Positions 45,364 to 54,359 of a stretch of 64,000 nucleotides of DNA are shown here, piece by piece; position 1 is the stretch's first letter; every line of letters starts with the position of its first letter. The stretch is from Spirosoma pollinicola. GTDB lineage: Bacteria > Bacteroidota > Bacteroidia > Cytophagales > Spirosomataceae. A model generated the notes under the pieces. It did no database searches, was not told where the DNA came from, and saw only the letters and a list, made by a program, of their open reading frames with translations. The translations under genes were made by a program, and so were the position numbers. Where the stretch lies: the NCBI RefSeq assembly GCF_002831565.1, contig NZ_CP025096.1, positions 8,180,468 to 8,244,467 on the forward strand, given 5' to 3'.

Positions 45364-46037
45364 TTACTCCTGTTCGTGTTGAAGCACGTCAATATCCCGG
45401 ATCAGCTTCTGGGTGCCTTCGAGCGTGGTGCCATCGTACATTCCCCGGATGTGCTTTTGCCTGTCGATCAAGACGAATGCCCCACTATGGATGTAGCCGC
45501 CCGGTGCTGTGGCGTCTTTACCCGCCGTCACTAGATAGTGATTCTCGCCGATAGCATAGATTTTCTCCCGGTCGCCCGTTACGAATTGCCACATAGTACC
45601 CGTAATTCCCAGTTCCTGAGCATATTGCTTCAGTACCGCTGGAGTATCATGGTCAGGATCAATACTATGCGACAAAATCCGGACGTCGGGGCTTTCTTTA
45701 TAGGCTTTGTAGACGTTCAGCATGTTCTTTCGCTTCGGCGATCCGATTCATGATGGGGCAGATGGTCGGGCAGGTCGTAAATCGGACCGCCGAAGCGGAA
45801 AAAATCCGTCACGTAGATTTTGCCGTTAAAATCCCGCTGGCTGATCGTTTTTCCGTACTGATTGGTGAACGAGAAAGCGGGAATGGCTGGGTACTCTCGC
45901 TGAGTAACCTCTTTTTCATCTACGATTTTAGTCGTGGTTTCTGGCTCACCAATGTAGGGCAGCTTTTCATCCGTTAAGCCACAAGTGCTCAGACTAACAA
46001 GAAGACCCAGACTTAATACTTGAATTAGTCGTTTCAT
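45364..46037 (-). pseudogene. SCO1/SenC copper-chaperone gene broken by two 16-bp inserts
   Basis: The first part (46037 down to ~45799) reads a lipoprotein-like N-terminus (SLSTCGLTDEK) and PAIPAFSFTNQYGKTISQRD, then KIYVTDFF. The end (45723-45364) reads MLNVYKAYKESPDVRILSHS, GENHYLVTAGKD and GGYIHSGAFVLIDRQKHIRG, with SCO1's late histidine. Between them CPTICP, the copper-binding motif, is present in a third frame. Removing 45783-45798 and 45731-45746 restores one 213-codon frame reading VTDFLFTTCPTICPIMKKNM. SCO1 delivers copper to oxidases or reduces thiols. As it stands the protein cannot be made from one frame. Confidence 0.85.
45731..45797. repeat. 16-bp inverted repeat flanking the CPTICP codons
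   Basis: CGCTTCGGCGATCCGA (45731-45746) and TCGGACCGCCGAAGCG (45782-45797) are inverted copies with one mismatch, 35 bp apart. Each arm coincides with one of the two frame-breaking inserts in the SCO1 gene. CCGCTTCGGCG also begins the stem-loop region at 59987. Confidence 0.85.
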
Positions 46038-46038
46038 G

Positions 46039-46521
46039 TCATTTTAGATAGGCTTGTGCATCATTGATGCTTTTTCGCATCAACTGGCTCATGGCATCGA
46101 CCCGTTGTTGTTCTGCTTTGAGGTAGTCCAGCGCCTGCTGCTCCTTGAGTTTGGCCAGCGTATCGCCGTTGTAGTGGTGCATCCAGTCCATCATCGACTG
46201 ATCGGCCTGATCCAGTGCTGCTTTGATTGCCTTTCCCTGCGCTTGACGCAGGCGAATGTCAGCGGAAACAGGTTGTTTATCCAATTCACTGAGCTGCTGA
46301 GTTACTTCTTTTTTCAGTTTCATCAGGTCGCTCATGGCGGGCATCACACTATCGTGAACGGCCAGTACTTGCTTTTCCAAATCGGCTACAGACGTCGGTT
46401 TTGACGCGGTTTGAGCCATTGAATCGGTCGGGGGCGTAGTGGCTTCAGAAGTCGGTTTGGATTGACAAGCCACCACACTCATCCCGATTAGGATGGTTAT
46501 AAAAAGTCTTATTGGATTCAT
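46039..46521 (-). CDS. Helical lipoprotein of unknown function
   Basis: The 160-residue protein has a lipobox (SVVACQSK), a Thr/Ser/Pro linker and then a long helical region (DLEKQVLAVHDSVMPAMSDL, DQADQSMMDWMHHYNGDTLA) rich in methionine and histidine, which suits periplasmic copper binding. It ends 1 bp before the SCO1 start, on the same strand. No known family recognised. Confidence 0.7.
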   Translation of the reverse strand: MNPIRLFITILIGMSVVACQSKPTSEATTPPTDSMAQTASKPTSVADLEKQVLAVHDSVMPAMSDLMKLKKEVTQQLSELDKQPVSADIRLRQAQGKAIKAALDQADQSMMDWMHHYNGDTLAKLKEQQALDYLKAEQQRVDAMSQLMRKSINDAQAYLK

Positions 46522-46717
46522 GGGGTATGAAAACGGTCGTTCTATGGCCTACAGACAGCCACGGGTAATTCAAAGAAGAAGAGATGATTTAACACTAGGT
46601 AGGCTGGCCATTACGAATGACCGCACGCGAAAAATGACCGCATACGCATTGGAGTCTATGCGCAGGCATAGTGGCCACTCGTGAAAAATCGAGACAATAA
46701 AAATAGCGCAGCTACCT

Positions 46718-47092
46718 TTAGGCGCAGGGCGGACGCAGCAACCCAGTAACCGGCGCTTTGTAGGACGCGATCAGATAAGCGAAGACTTGACGATGGGGCA
46801 GAACAAGAGTGGGTGTACACTTAAACGAAAAATGCGTATCGCAGAACAGTTGGACGGGCGCGGTTTGCTGCACACGCTCCGTGGTTTCTTTGTCCTGTTT
46901 ATCCTGCTGGGCTTTTAAGCGCTTGGCCAGGTAGCATTTGCCATCACAGTGCAGTTGCGGTTTGTCGCGATTTTCGCAAAGCACGCGGGCGATGTAATCC
47001 TGGTTAAGCTGGTAATAGGCAATCGTTCCCCACGGGCTAATGCTAGGCAAGAGCACGGCTATCAACAAGATATAAGTCAATAAGGAACGCAT
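46718..47092 (-). CDS. Small cysteine-motif membrane/secreted protein (2)
   Basis: From MRSLLTYILLIAVLLPSISP, about 124 residues. It repeats the 41329-41712 protein's core: VLCENRDKPQLHCDGKCYLA and KRLKAQQDKQDKETTERVQ are almost identical, with different C-termini (here SFKCTPTLVLPHRQ). The two copies bracket the TonB/SCO1 part of the block. Function unknown. Confidence 0.7.
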   Translation of the reverse strand: MRSLLTYILLIAVLLPSISPWGTIAYYQLNQDYIARVLCENRDKPQLHCDGKCYLAKRLKAQQDKQDKETTERVQQTAPVQLFCDTHFSFKCTPTLVLPHRQVFAYLIASYKAPVTGLLRPPCA

Positions 47093-47142
47093 GATGGCGC
47101 AAAAGTAAGTCGAATCAAACAATAATAACTCTTCACAGCGAC

Positions 47143-47265
47143 TTATATTAATTTGATCGTGGTCTGTTGAGAACCATTTTCACCAGGGGTTGCGGTCTCG
47201 CCATAGGTAAGAATTTGCCCGTACTGGGTGAACAGAAAGTTGGCCGTTACTCCGCTTGTACTACG
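47143..47265 (-). pseudogene. 3' remnant of an unidentified gene
   Basis: On the minus strand a frame reads TSGVTANFLFTQYGQILTYG then ETATPGENGSQQTTIKLI and a stop at 47143-47145. The text is protein-like but has no start; the upstream part is replaced by the repeat-like sequence from 47270. Probably the tail of a deleted gene. The rest of the 47093-47539 gap holds no gene. Confidence 0.35.
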
Positions 47266-47539
47266 GATATGTGTTGACAGTTATTAAAAAAAGCTGTTTC
47301 TCGAAATACCCAACTAGTAAAGCAGTGCTATACCTAAGCTTCTTCGTCTCAGGAAAAAGGATTTACGAAGATCAAGTACATAGGTGGAAACAAATACGCT
47401 TTTCACCCCAATCGTTTAGGCGTTAGCCACAACTACCAAGTGACCCACAACTGACATGTTTGACATGACGTACTTCGTTTTAGCTATTGATCGATCAGAT
47501 AGAGTTTTTACCATAAATTTTAACGAGTAGTTTTGAGGA

Positions 47540-48376
47540 ATGAAACGAATCTACCTGCTACTTGCCTTCATGGGTGGTTGCGCCTTGTGGGCACAAGCTC
47601 ACGAGTTCTGGCTACAACCCGATACGTTTTTTGCCCAACCTGGCCAAGTGGTGACTATTGAGGTTTTAGTGGGCGAACACTTTAACGGCGAGCGATCAGA
47701 AGGCAAAAAAAATCGCCTGATACAATATGCCCACTGGACTGAAGGGGCCAAAAAAGACTTATCCTCTTCCCTGACAGAAGACCACTATGGGACAGTACCC
47801 CTCAATGTAACCAAGCCTGGTACTCATTTGGTCGCGTTTGCCAATACGAACAAATACCTGTCCATGCGAGCCGATAGTTTCCTGCTCTACCTGCGGGAAG
47901 ATGGACTAGATCCTATTATTAAGGCGCGTCAGGAACGCCGTGAAACGCAAATCCGCAGCCGGGAGTTTTACCGACGTTGTGTGAAGACATTGATTCAGGT
48001 AGGGCCCGTAAAACCAACTGATAAGACGTTTTCGCTGGATACGGGTATGCCTTTAGAAATTATACCACTACAGAACCCCTATACTATAAAGCCGGGCGAT
48101 TGGGCTCAATTCCAAATCGTATTCGATCATAAACCCTTAGCGAATGCTTTAGTGCGCTATTGGACTCGACCTTTCACGAAAGGACAGGAATTGCCAGATA
48201 GCAAACCACAGGGATTAACTGAAGAACAACAACGGTCGGATACGCAGGGACGGATTCGTTTTCGGTTGAAAACCGGTCAAAATATGATCAGCTTAGTTCA
48301 AATGGTTCCAGTTACGGATGATAAACTAGCTGACTGGCAAAGCTACTGGGGTAGTCTAACGTTTGGCTGCCGATAG
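47540..48376 (+). CDS. DUF4198 (NikM-like) periplasmic protein
   Basis: The 278-residue protein has a signal peptide ending WAQAHEFWLQPDTF, so the mature protein starts with a histidine, as in DUF4198/NikM-like proteins, where the N-terminal histidine can bind metal. Later landmarks are GLDPIIKARQER, PLEIIPLQNPYTIKPGD and DTQGRIRFRLKTGQ. Such proteins accompany nickel, cobalt or copper uptake. It starts the plus-strand arm, with the third MbnP/MbnH pair downstream. Confidence 0.8.
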   Translation: MKRIYLLLAFMGGCALWAQAHEFWLQPDTFFAQPGQVVTIEVLVGEHFNGERSEGKKNRLIQYAHWTEGAKKDLSSSLTEDHYGTVPLNVTKPGTHLVAFANTNKYLSMRADSFLLYLREDGLDPIIKARQERRETQIRSREFYRRCVKTLIQVGPVKPTDKTFSLDTGMPLEIIPLQNPYTIKPGDWAQFQIVFDHKPLANALVRYWTRPFTKGQELPDSKPQGLTEEQQRSDTQGRIRFRLKTGQNMISLVQMVPVTDDKLADWQSYWGSLTFGCR

Positions 48377-48521
48377 GCGAATTACGCTTTTTAGGCAAAA
48401 AATATTTACTGTCTAGTTTGGCTACTCAGTAGCCGTAACTACTATAGTAGTAGACGCTTCTGATCATGATCCATTCTAGACGCTCAATGAATTGTCAACT
48501 GATTTTTTCTTTTAGTAACCT

Positions 48522-49307
48522 ATGAGTTTAGTACTACCCAAGCGCCTACAGGCACAGCTGTTAGGGCTGAGTTTTCTAATCGCCAGTCACATTGGCCTGG
48601 CTCAACAACCGCTTTCTATTGCCATTCAGCACGCCGTTGGCGATCAAAATTTAACGACCTCAACCGCTTTTTATTCAACCGCAACTGGGGAAACCTTTCG
48701 AGTAACCCTCCTGCAATATTATATCAGCAATTTTCAACTCGTCCGATCCGACGGATCAACCTGGACCGTGCCGCAGGACAGCAGTTATTTTTTAATTAAA
48801 TCAGCGGTACCGGCCTCTCAGCGTATCCGGCTACCCAACGTACCGATCGGTGAATACACCGGAATCCGTTTCATGATCGGCGTCGATAGCCTACGCAACA
48901 CCAAGCACCCCAGTCAACGAAAGGGCTGTTTAGACATTGGCCGAGAAGCCAATGGCATGTACTGGTCTTGGAATGCCGGGTATATATTTTTTAAATTAGA
49001 AGGGATTTCGCCCCAGGCGCCGATAGACCGAACCTCGGGTGAACGGGAATTTGCGTTTCATGTTGGTCAGTTTGGGGGGATGAGCACAGCAACGCCCAAT
49101 AATACCCGTCTGGTCTCCATTTCGTTTCCTGAAGAGCCCTTAACGATTCGAGCCAATGGTCAGGCCCAGCTACAGCTTAGGGCCGACTTGCGGAAGCTAT
49201 TTGACGGGCAGCACGCCCTGCGCATCGCTGACCACTCCCATGTGATGATGCAACCTGCTGCGATCAGAATTGCGGATAACTATAGTACGATGTTCTCTCG
49301 CCAATAA
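48522..49307 (+). CDS. MbnP-like copper-binding protein (3)
   Basis: The 261-residue protein has an ordinary signal peptide (LLGLSFLIASHIGLAQQ), not a lipobox, unlike copies 1 and 2. AIQHAVGDQNLTTSTAFYST, LLQYYISNFQLVRSDG, GVDSLRNTKHPSQRKGCLD and MYWSWNAGYIFFKLEG match MbnP. One late cysteine is present in KGCLDIG. It precedes the third peroxidase gene by 25 bp. Confidence 0.88.
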   Translation: MSLVLPKRLQAQLLGLSFLIASHIGLAQQPLSIAIQHAVGDQNLTTSTAFYSTATGETFRVTLLQYYISNFQLVRSDGSTWTVPQDSSYFLIKSAVPASQRIRLPNVPIGEYTGIRFMIGVDSLRNTKHPSQRKGCLDIGREANGMYWSWNAGYIFFKLEGISPQAPIDRTSGEREFAFHVGQFGGMSTATPNNTRLVSISFPEEPLTIRANGQAQLQLRADLRKLFDGQHALRIADHSHVMMQPAAIRIADNYSTMFSRQ

Positions 49308-49332
49308 ACCCCTTAACCAGCGCTGTTCTACC

Positions 49333-50724
49333 ATGTCAACCAGGATAATCGTTCTGTTCCTCTCAACGGTACTGCTTTTAGCGAGCGCCTACATATCGGT
49401 AGAAAATCCCTATTTGCCAATGCCTTTTCCTAAGCCAGCTCATTTTCCTGAGCCGGTCTATGACTTCACCAAATTTCCCTTAACCAAGGTTAAGATTGCC
49501 TTAGGACGCCGACTTTTCTATGATTCTTTCCTGTCAAAAGACGGCACCGTCAGTTGCGCCAGTTGCCATCAGCAAGCCTCAGCCTTTACGCAACATGGTC
49601 ACCGCTTAAGCCATGGTATTAACGATTCGCTTACCGAGCACAATTCCATGCCACTCATGAATCTGGCCTGGCACAATAAATTTGGCTGGGATGGTGGCAT
49701 TCATGCCCTGGATCTATTTCCTGTTTCCCCCTTACAACATCCCCACGAAATGGGGGAGAATTTAGTTACTGTGCTGGACAAGCTCCATGCGAACAAGTCC
49801 TACCGGTTACAATTTTTGGATGCGTTTGCCAATGATGAGGTGAGGAGCGACCAACTCTTACAGGCATTAAGTCAGTTTATGCTCACGCTGATTTCGGCTA
49901 ACTCCCGATACGATAAATTTCTTCGTCAAGAAAATCCTAACCTTACGGAAGCAGAAAATCAAGGCCGCCTGCTATTCGAGCAAAAGTGTGCTTCGTGTCA
50001 TTCCGGAGTCCTGCTAACCGACTTATCCTTGCGTAACAATGGCTTAAAAATCATTGATCCAGTTGACATCGGCCTGGCCAAGATTACCCTAAAAGACACC
50101 GATCGGTACAAATTCAAGGTGCCCAGCCTGCGCAATGCGGCCGTTACAGCTCCCTACATGCATGATGGTCGGTTCAACACACTCGAACAAGTACTGGACC
50201 ATTACGGAAATAATATCGCCCAATCCCCTACCCTCGATCCGTTACTTAGCGCACCCAGCAATCGAGGCATCCCGCTGACAAAAGGGGAAAAGCAACGGAT
50301 CATTCAATTTTTGCATACCTTAACGGATGATCAATTTTTAACCAACGATCAGTTCGCTGAGCCTGAAACGGAGGCGATGTATTTACAGCGAATCGACTTT
50401 GCCCCAGCGACTATTCACTCAGAGTTGCCCCGGCAGCTAGCGCCCGTTGAGCAAACGCTGAGGCGCCTACAAACTGCCGTCCAATCGGCCAATACCAGTT
50501 TAGCCAGCGATATGGCGCAGCAGTTAAAACAAATTCTGGGGCAGGTGGACACTGGGTTAATGAACGAAGCCCAACGCGCTTTTTTTGCCGAGCAGTTGAT
50601 GACCATGAATGCCGATGCTGATCACATCATTCGTATCAAAGAAGTTGAGCATCAAAAGCAACACCTGGACATGCTCCTTAAACATGAAAAACTGATACGG
50701 TTTGCCTTTAAATTAACTAAGTAG
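49333..50724 (+). CDS. Di-haem cytochrome c peroxidase, MbnH/MauG-like, with helical extension (3)
   Basis: From MSTRIIVLFLSTVLLLASAY, 463 residues; an earlier start at 49270 overlaps the mbnP-like gene. Haem sites are CASCHQQASAF and CASCHSGVLL; WDGGIHALDLFPVSPLQHP and KVPSLRNAAVTAPYMHDGRF follow. After the usual end (FLHTLTDDQFL) the protein continues for about 110 mostly helical residues (VEQTLRRLQTAVQSA, QQLKQILGQVDTGLM, KEVEHQKQHLDMLLKHEKL) absent from the two paralogues. Signal-anchored or secreted. It is paired with the preceding MbnP-like protein. Confidence 0.88.
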   Translation: MSTRIIVLFLSTVLLLASAYISVENPYLPMPFPKPAHFPEPVYDFTKFPLTKVKIALGRRLFYDSFLSKDGTVSCASCHQQASAFTQHGHRLSHGINDSLTEHNSMPLMNLAWHNKFGWDGGIHALDLFPVSPLQHPHEMGENLVTVLDKLHANKSYRLQFLDAFANDEVRSDQLLQALSQFMLTLISANSRYDKFLRQENPNLTEAENQGRLLFEQKCASCHSGVLLTDLSLRNNGLKIIDPVDIGLAKITLKDTDRYKFKVPSLRNAAVTAPYMHDGRFNTLEQVLDHYGNNIAQSPTLDPLLSAPSNRGIPLTKGEKQRIIQFLHTLTDDQFLTNDQFAEPETEAMYLQRIDFAPATIHSELPRQLAPVEQTLRRLQTAVQSANTSLASDMAQQLKQILGQVDTGLMNEAQRAFFAEQLMTMNADADHIIRIKEVEHQKQHLDMLLKHEKLIRFAFKLTK

Positions 50725-50907
50725 TCCTAGCGAATTCACGTTCTGAACATTGTAGCCATGTCCTGAAAATATTCGGACGTTTAACTAAACGATAGGCTAG
50801 CTTTAAGGGTACGCTACATTATAAGATCTTAACATTTGTTCAGTAAAAGGTAGCAAGTCCAGTAAGCGTTTTATTGTAGATCACAATCATTCTTAACTTT
50901 ACTGGCT

Positions 50908-51441
50908 ATGCAAAAAAGCGATATTCTGTTCGTAATCTTTTTCATCGCTTTGATCGACGGTAAGGCACAGGTTGTAGGCACGGATAAGTTGATTGTCGAC
51001 AGGAAGTTAAGCTGGCAGGATTTTACCGGTCCCGTCGATCCAGAGTCAAAATACGCAGCTACGACCCACTGGCGGGTTAATTATAAGTACAAGGTGATTC
51101 TCGTTCGTGGTGATACGGTTCAACTTGATTTACAGGTTACTACGTTATTAAAAAGCAATTCATGGGCAGTGCCATCTAAACAAACCGATGAACTGCTGGA
51201 ACATGAACAAGGGCATTTCAATATTGCTCAGCTATGCGCTTTACGATTTAAAAAAGCAGTTAAGAATATGATCCTTTTTAAGCACAATTATGCACAAACC
51301 ATAGATTCCCTGTTCAAGGGTGCTATAGCTGAAGCCAATCAGCTAGATGTACAGTACGATGAGGAAACGAATCATCATTTAAATAAAGGGCAACAAAAAA
51401 AATGGAATACTAAAATCAACGAAATGCTCTTAAATCCGTGA
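50908..51441 (+). CDS. DUF922-type putative zinc protease
   Basis: The 177-residue secreted protein has KLSWQDFTGPVDPESKYAA near the start and the metal site HEQGH (H99-E100 and H103), both typical of the DUF922 family of predicted secreted zinc proteases. RFKKAVKNMILFKHNYAQTIDS follows. Activity is predicted from the motif only. It lies 183 bp after the peroxidase and may be separately transcribed. Confidence 0.8.
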   Translation: MQKSDILFVIFFIALIDGKAQVVGTDKLIVDRKLSWQDFTGPVDPESKYAATTHWRVNYKYKVILVRGDTVQLDLQVTTLLKSNSWAVPSKQTDELLEHEQGHFNIAQLCALRFKKAVKNMILFKHNYAQTIDSLFKGAIAEANQLDVQYDEETNHHLNKGQQKKWNTKINEMLLNP

Positions 51442-51795
51442 GGGCATCCGTCCGCTTTCGGTTGACAATGTACAGTGAATAGACGCACTGGCTACAAATA
51501 GTCATTGACAGTTCTTAAAAATAAGTCCTCGCTTGAGATACCCGATTCCTGGACACTCTCCTTCGTCTCAAGTTGGAGCGATTATTGAGACGAATAATCC
51601 ATGCGTAGTTAGTTTAACGTTTTTCGTACTTTAGCTAAACTTTCGCTGGTTTGACAACACGGCTATGAATAGCGCTAACTTACTATAAAATAGACGGTTG
51701 TACTTAAATCATGGCGCCCTTACAAGTGGTCTTGCGTCTTTTAGGAATTGGCTTGCCCCCTTTTACCCCATCAATCATCCTCGTCCCTGAACTCA
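51442..51795. other. Gene-free gap with an intergenic hairpin repeat
   Basis: No gene. It holds hairpin copy D (51565-51591), and the stretch from 51507 (GACAGTTCTTAAAAATAAG) resembles the start of the similar stretch at 47276. Confidence 0.5.
51565..51591. repeat. Intergenic hairpin repeat, copy D
   Basis: GTCTCAAGTTGGAGCGATTA followed by TTGAGAC: 6-bp arms around GGAGCG. Member of the family listed at 28442, 36231 and 59906. Confidence 0.5.
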
Positions 51796-53073
51796 ATGAA
51801 AAAATGGTTTCTACTTACCCTATCTGTTCTCTTACCCCTACTAACACGATCTCAATCGACTACGCAAATTGTCATCGGTCAGATTGACAGCCTAGCCTCA
51901 AAAATTCTCCAGGAGAAGCGTAAAATATGGGTGCATGTCCCAGACAGTTATAGACAGGAAGGGTCCGCCAAACGACGGTATCCGGTCGTCTATCTGCTGG
52001 ATGGCGATAGCCACTTTCCGTCGGTGGTGGGCATGATCCACCAACTAAGCACCGTCAATGGCAATACGATTTGCCCGGAGATGATCGTGGTGGGGATTCC
52101 CAATACCAACCGGCTGCGGGATCTGACATCCACATCGGGGGGCGGAATGATTCCATCGGCTGCCGACACGACCAGACTGAAGAACTCGGGCGGAGGGGAG
52201 AAATTCACCGCCTTCATCGAACGCGAACTGATTCCCCGAATTGACTCCCTATATCCCACGGAGCCCTACAAAGTATTCATCGGCCATTCGCTGGGTGGGC
52301 TGTTGGTCATCAACACGCTCATTCATCACCCAAACCTGTTCAACGCCTACGTGGCCATCGACCCGAGTATGTGGTGGGCTAACCAAAAGCTGCTCAATAC
52401 CGCTCAGCAGGTCATCGCCAGCCAGCAGTATGCGGGCAAAGCCCTGTTTGTCGGCATCGCCAATACGATGGCGTCGGCGATGGATACCTTACGGGTACAG
52501 GCGGATACGAGTGGCGCTACCAGACACATTCGCTCCATCTTAGCCTTGAATCGCTTACTGAAAGCCAATGGACAAACCGGCCTACGCTACAGGGGGAAAT
52601 ACTACAACCTCGATGACCATAGTTCGGTGCCACTCATCACCGAATATGACGCGCTCCATTTCATATTTGATTCTTACCGATTGAAGCTGACCGACCAGGA
52701 CTATGAGGACGACAATACCGGGTTAGCGGATAAAATGACAACCCATTTTAGGGCCGCCACTAGGCAATTGGGCTATAAGGTGAAGCCCCCGGAAAGTCTG
52801 GTCAATGAACTGGGCTCTTACATGGTATCCCAGAAGAAGCTTAAAAAAGCCGAAAGCCTGTTCAAACTCAATGTGGCGAATTACCCAGCCAGTTTCAACG
52901 CCTATGACTCGTATGGCGATTACTTTGTGGCCAAAAAAGACACCGTCAGTGCCATCGCCAATTTCCAGAAAGCGCTTTCGCTGAAAGAGGCATCGGCAAC
53001 GCGAAAAAAATTAGTGGCTTTACAAGCCCCGAGTAGTACTGGTCCATCCCCCGCCGATAAGCCGAAAAAATAA
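51796..53073 (+). CDS. Secreted alpha/beta-hydrolase esterase with TPR-like tail
   Basis: From MKKWFLLTLSVLLPLLTRSQ, 425 residues. The esterase domain resembles the IroE/Fes and Esterase D group: YPVVYLLDGDSHFPSVVG, FIGHSLGGLLVINTL with the nucleophile serine, and LDDHSSVPLITEYDAL with the histidine. Two TPR-like helices near the C-terminus (LNVANYPASFNAYDSYGDY, VSAIANFQKALSLKE) follow. Substrates of this group include siderophore esters; none is implied here. Confidence 0.82.
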   Translation: MKKWFLLTLSVLLPLLTRSQSTTQIVIGQIDSLASKILQEKRKIWVHVPDSYRQEGSAKRRYPVVYLLDGDSHFPSVVGMIHQLSTVNGNTICPEMIVVGIPNTNRLRDLTSTSGGGMIPSAADTTRLKNSGGGEKFTAFIERELIPRIDSLYPTEPYKVFIGHSLGGLLVINTLIHHPNLFNAYVAIDPSMWWANQKLLNTAQQVIASQQYAGKALFVGIANTMASAMDTLRVQADTSGATRHIRSILALNRLLKANGQTGLRYRGKYYNLDDHSSVPLITEYDALHFIFDSYRLKLTDQDYEDDNTGLADKMTTHFRAATRQLGYKVKPPESLVNELGSYMVSQKKLKKAESLFKLNVANYPASFNAYDSYGDYFVAKKDTVSAIANFQKALSLKEASATRKKLVALQAPSSTGPSPADKPKK

Positions 53074-53285
53074 CCGTCTACTGAGCGATCTAATCCGTTA
53101 TTTCAACGCGGTCAACGCGGTACTATAAGTGGGGCGGCCGTCAGAGCCGTTTACAAGTGTTTAAATAGACGCCCCATTTTATAAGTAGATACGTGGCTCC
53201 TCCTTTATTTCACTTTTAGGAGCATTTTATGGGACGCTTGTTTGTTACTAATTGTCAACTCCAGTTAGCAGCATACGGTTACTTA

Positions 53286-54359
53286 CTACCAAACCCTTAT
53301 TCCCAACGATTTCCTAATCTCATTGTGAAAATGTTCATGATTGGTAGCATTTGTGTTACTCAGGCTTACAATTGTGAGATCTTCTTCTTGTAGATGTGAC
53401 AATAGGGCGTTCGCGCCGGCTATGCGTCCGGGGCGTTCGGCCACGGTATAAGTCTTGCCCTCGACGGTATACTTTCTAATCCACAATCCATACCCATAGC
53501 TATCTAGCTTCGGTGAGGCAGTCAAGAGCAAGGCCAAAGTTGCTGGCTTTAACAGCTTATTGGCAAGCAAGGCATTGGCAAAGGTCAATACGTCGTCAAC
53601 CGTGGAGTACATTGCTCCGGCAGTGAAAAAATTCTCGATATAATAAGGTATATCATTATAGAGCTGGTTGGTTTTAGGGTTCAGGGAATAAGTGCTGGCT
53701 AACTGTTTAATGACTCGTTGATCAATCAAAATCCCGGTTTCTTTCAAATGAAGTGGAGTTAAAATTCGCTCCGTTAATACCTCAGGATAAGGTCGATGAC
53801 AGACATTCTCTATAATCTTACCTAGCATTAGGAAGTCTCCATTGTTGTATTCAAAGTGAGTACCTGGACTATACTTTAATGGATTGTTGTAATACTTTGA
53901 AAGCAGCTCATCGACAGTATATGGATTTTGTATGTTCTCAATCCCCCGATTCTCAATGTTGTCAATTCCGTAGGTGTGATTAAGCAAATGATGGATCTTA
54001 ATCTGAAATGACTTTTCATCCGTCAAGTTAGGTAAATAGGTATGTATTGACTGATCTAGGTCTATTTTGCCCTCTTGATAGAGTTGCATGACGATAACGG
54101 AAGTGAACAACTTAGTTATGGAAGCGATCCTAAAGGCAGTATGTTGGTGAATAGGAATATCAAATGAGCGATTAGCTAATCCAAACGAGTTTTGATAGAT
54201 AAGCTTCCCCTTAAGTTGAACCATCAAGGTGCCACTGAATTGGTGTTCTTTCACATAAGCCTGAACTAAGCTATCTACGGAGTTAACTTGGGCAAACAGA
54301 TCGGGATGGCCTATCAAAGTGAAAAGAATTATAATTAGATACTTTCGGAAGACATTCAT
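53286..54359 (-). CDS. Beta-lactamase-fold serine hydrolase (class C type)
   Basis: The 357-residue secreted protein has SITK (S80 and K83) after AFRIA, the Y-x-N motif in FEYNNGDFLMLGKIIEN, and VAERPGRIAGAN in place of the third motif. These are features of the class C beta-lactamase/D-aminopeptidase fold (Pfam Beta-lactamase). Most such Bacteroidota proteins are peptidases or esterases and not drug-resistance enzymes. Faces the esterase-TPR gene convergently. Confidence 0.82.
   Translation of the reverse strand: MNVFRKYLIIILFTLIGHPDLFAQVNSVDSLVQAYVKEHQFSGTLMVQLKGKLIYQNSFGLANRSFDIPIHQHTAFRIASITKLFTSVIVMQLYQEGKIDLDQSIHTYLPNLTDEKSFQIKIHHLLNHTYGIDNIENRGIENIQNPYTVDELLSKYYNNPLKYSPGTHFEYNNGDFLMLGKIIENVCHRPYPEVLTERILTPLHLKETGILIDQRVIKQLASTYSLNPKTNQLYNDIPYYIENFFTAGAMYSTVDDVLTFANALLANKLLKPATLALLLTASPKLDSYGYGLWIRKYTVEGKTYTVAERPGRIAGANALLSHLQEEDLTIVSLSNTNATNHEHFHNEIRKSLGIRVW

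Noticed and set aside
53286..54359. Antibiotic-resistance beta-lactamase
   Set aside because: The fold is class C-like but context and sequence fit the broad serine hydrolase family; resistance is not supported.
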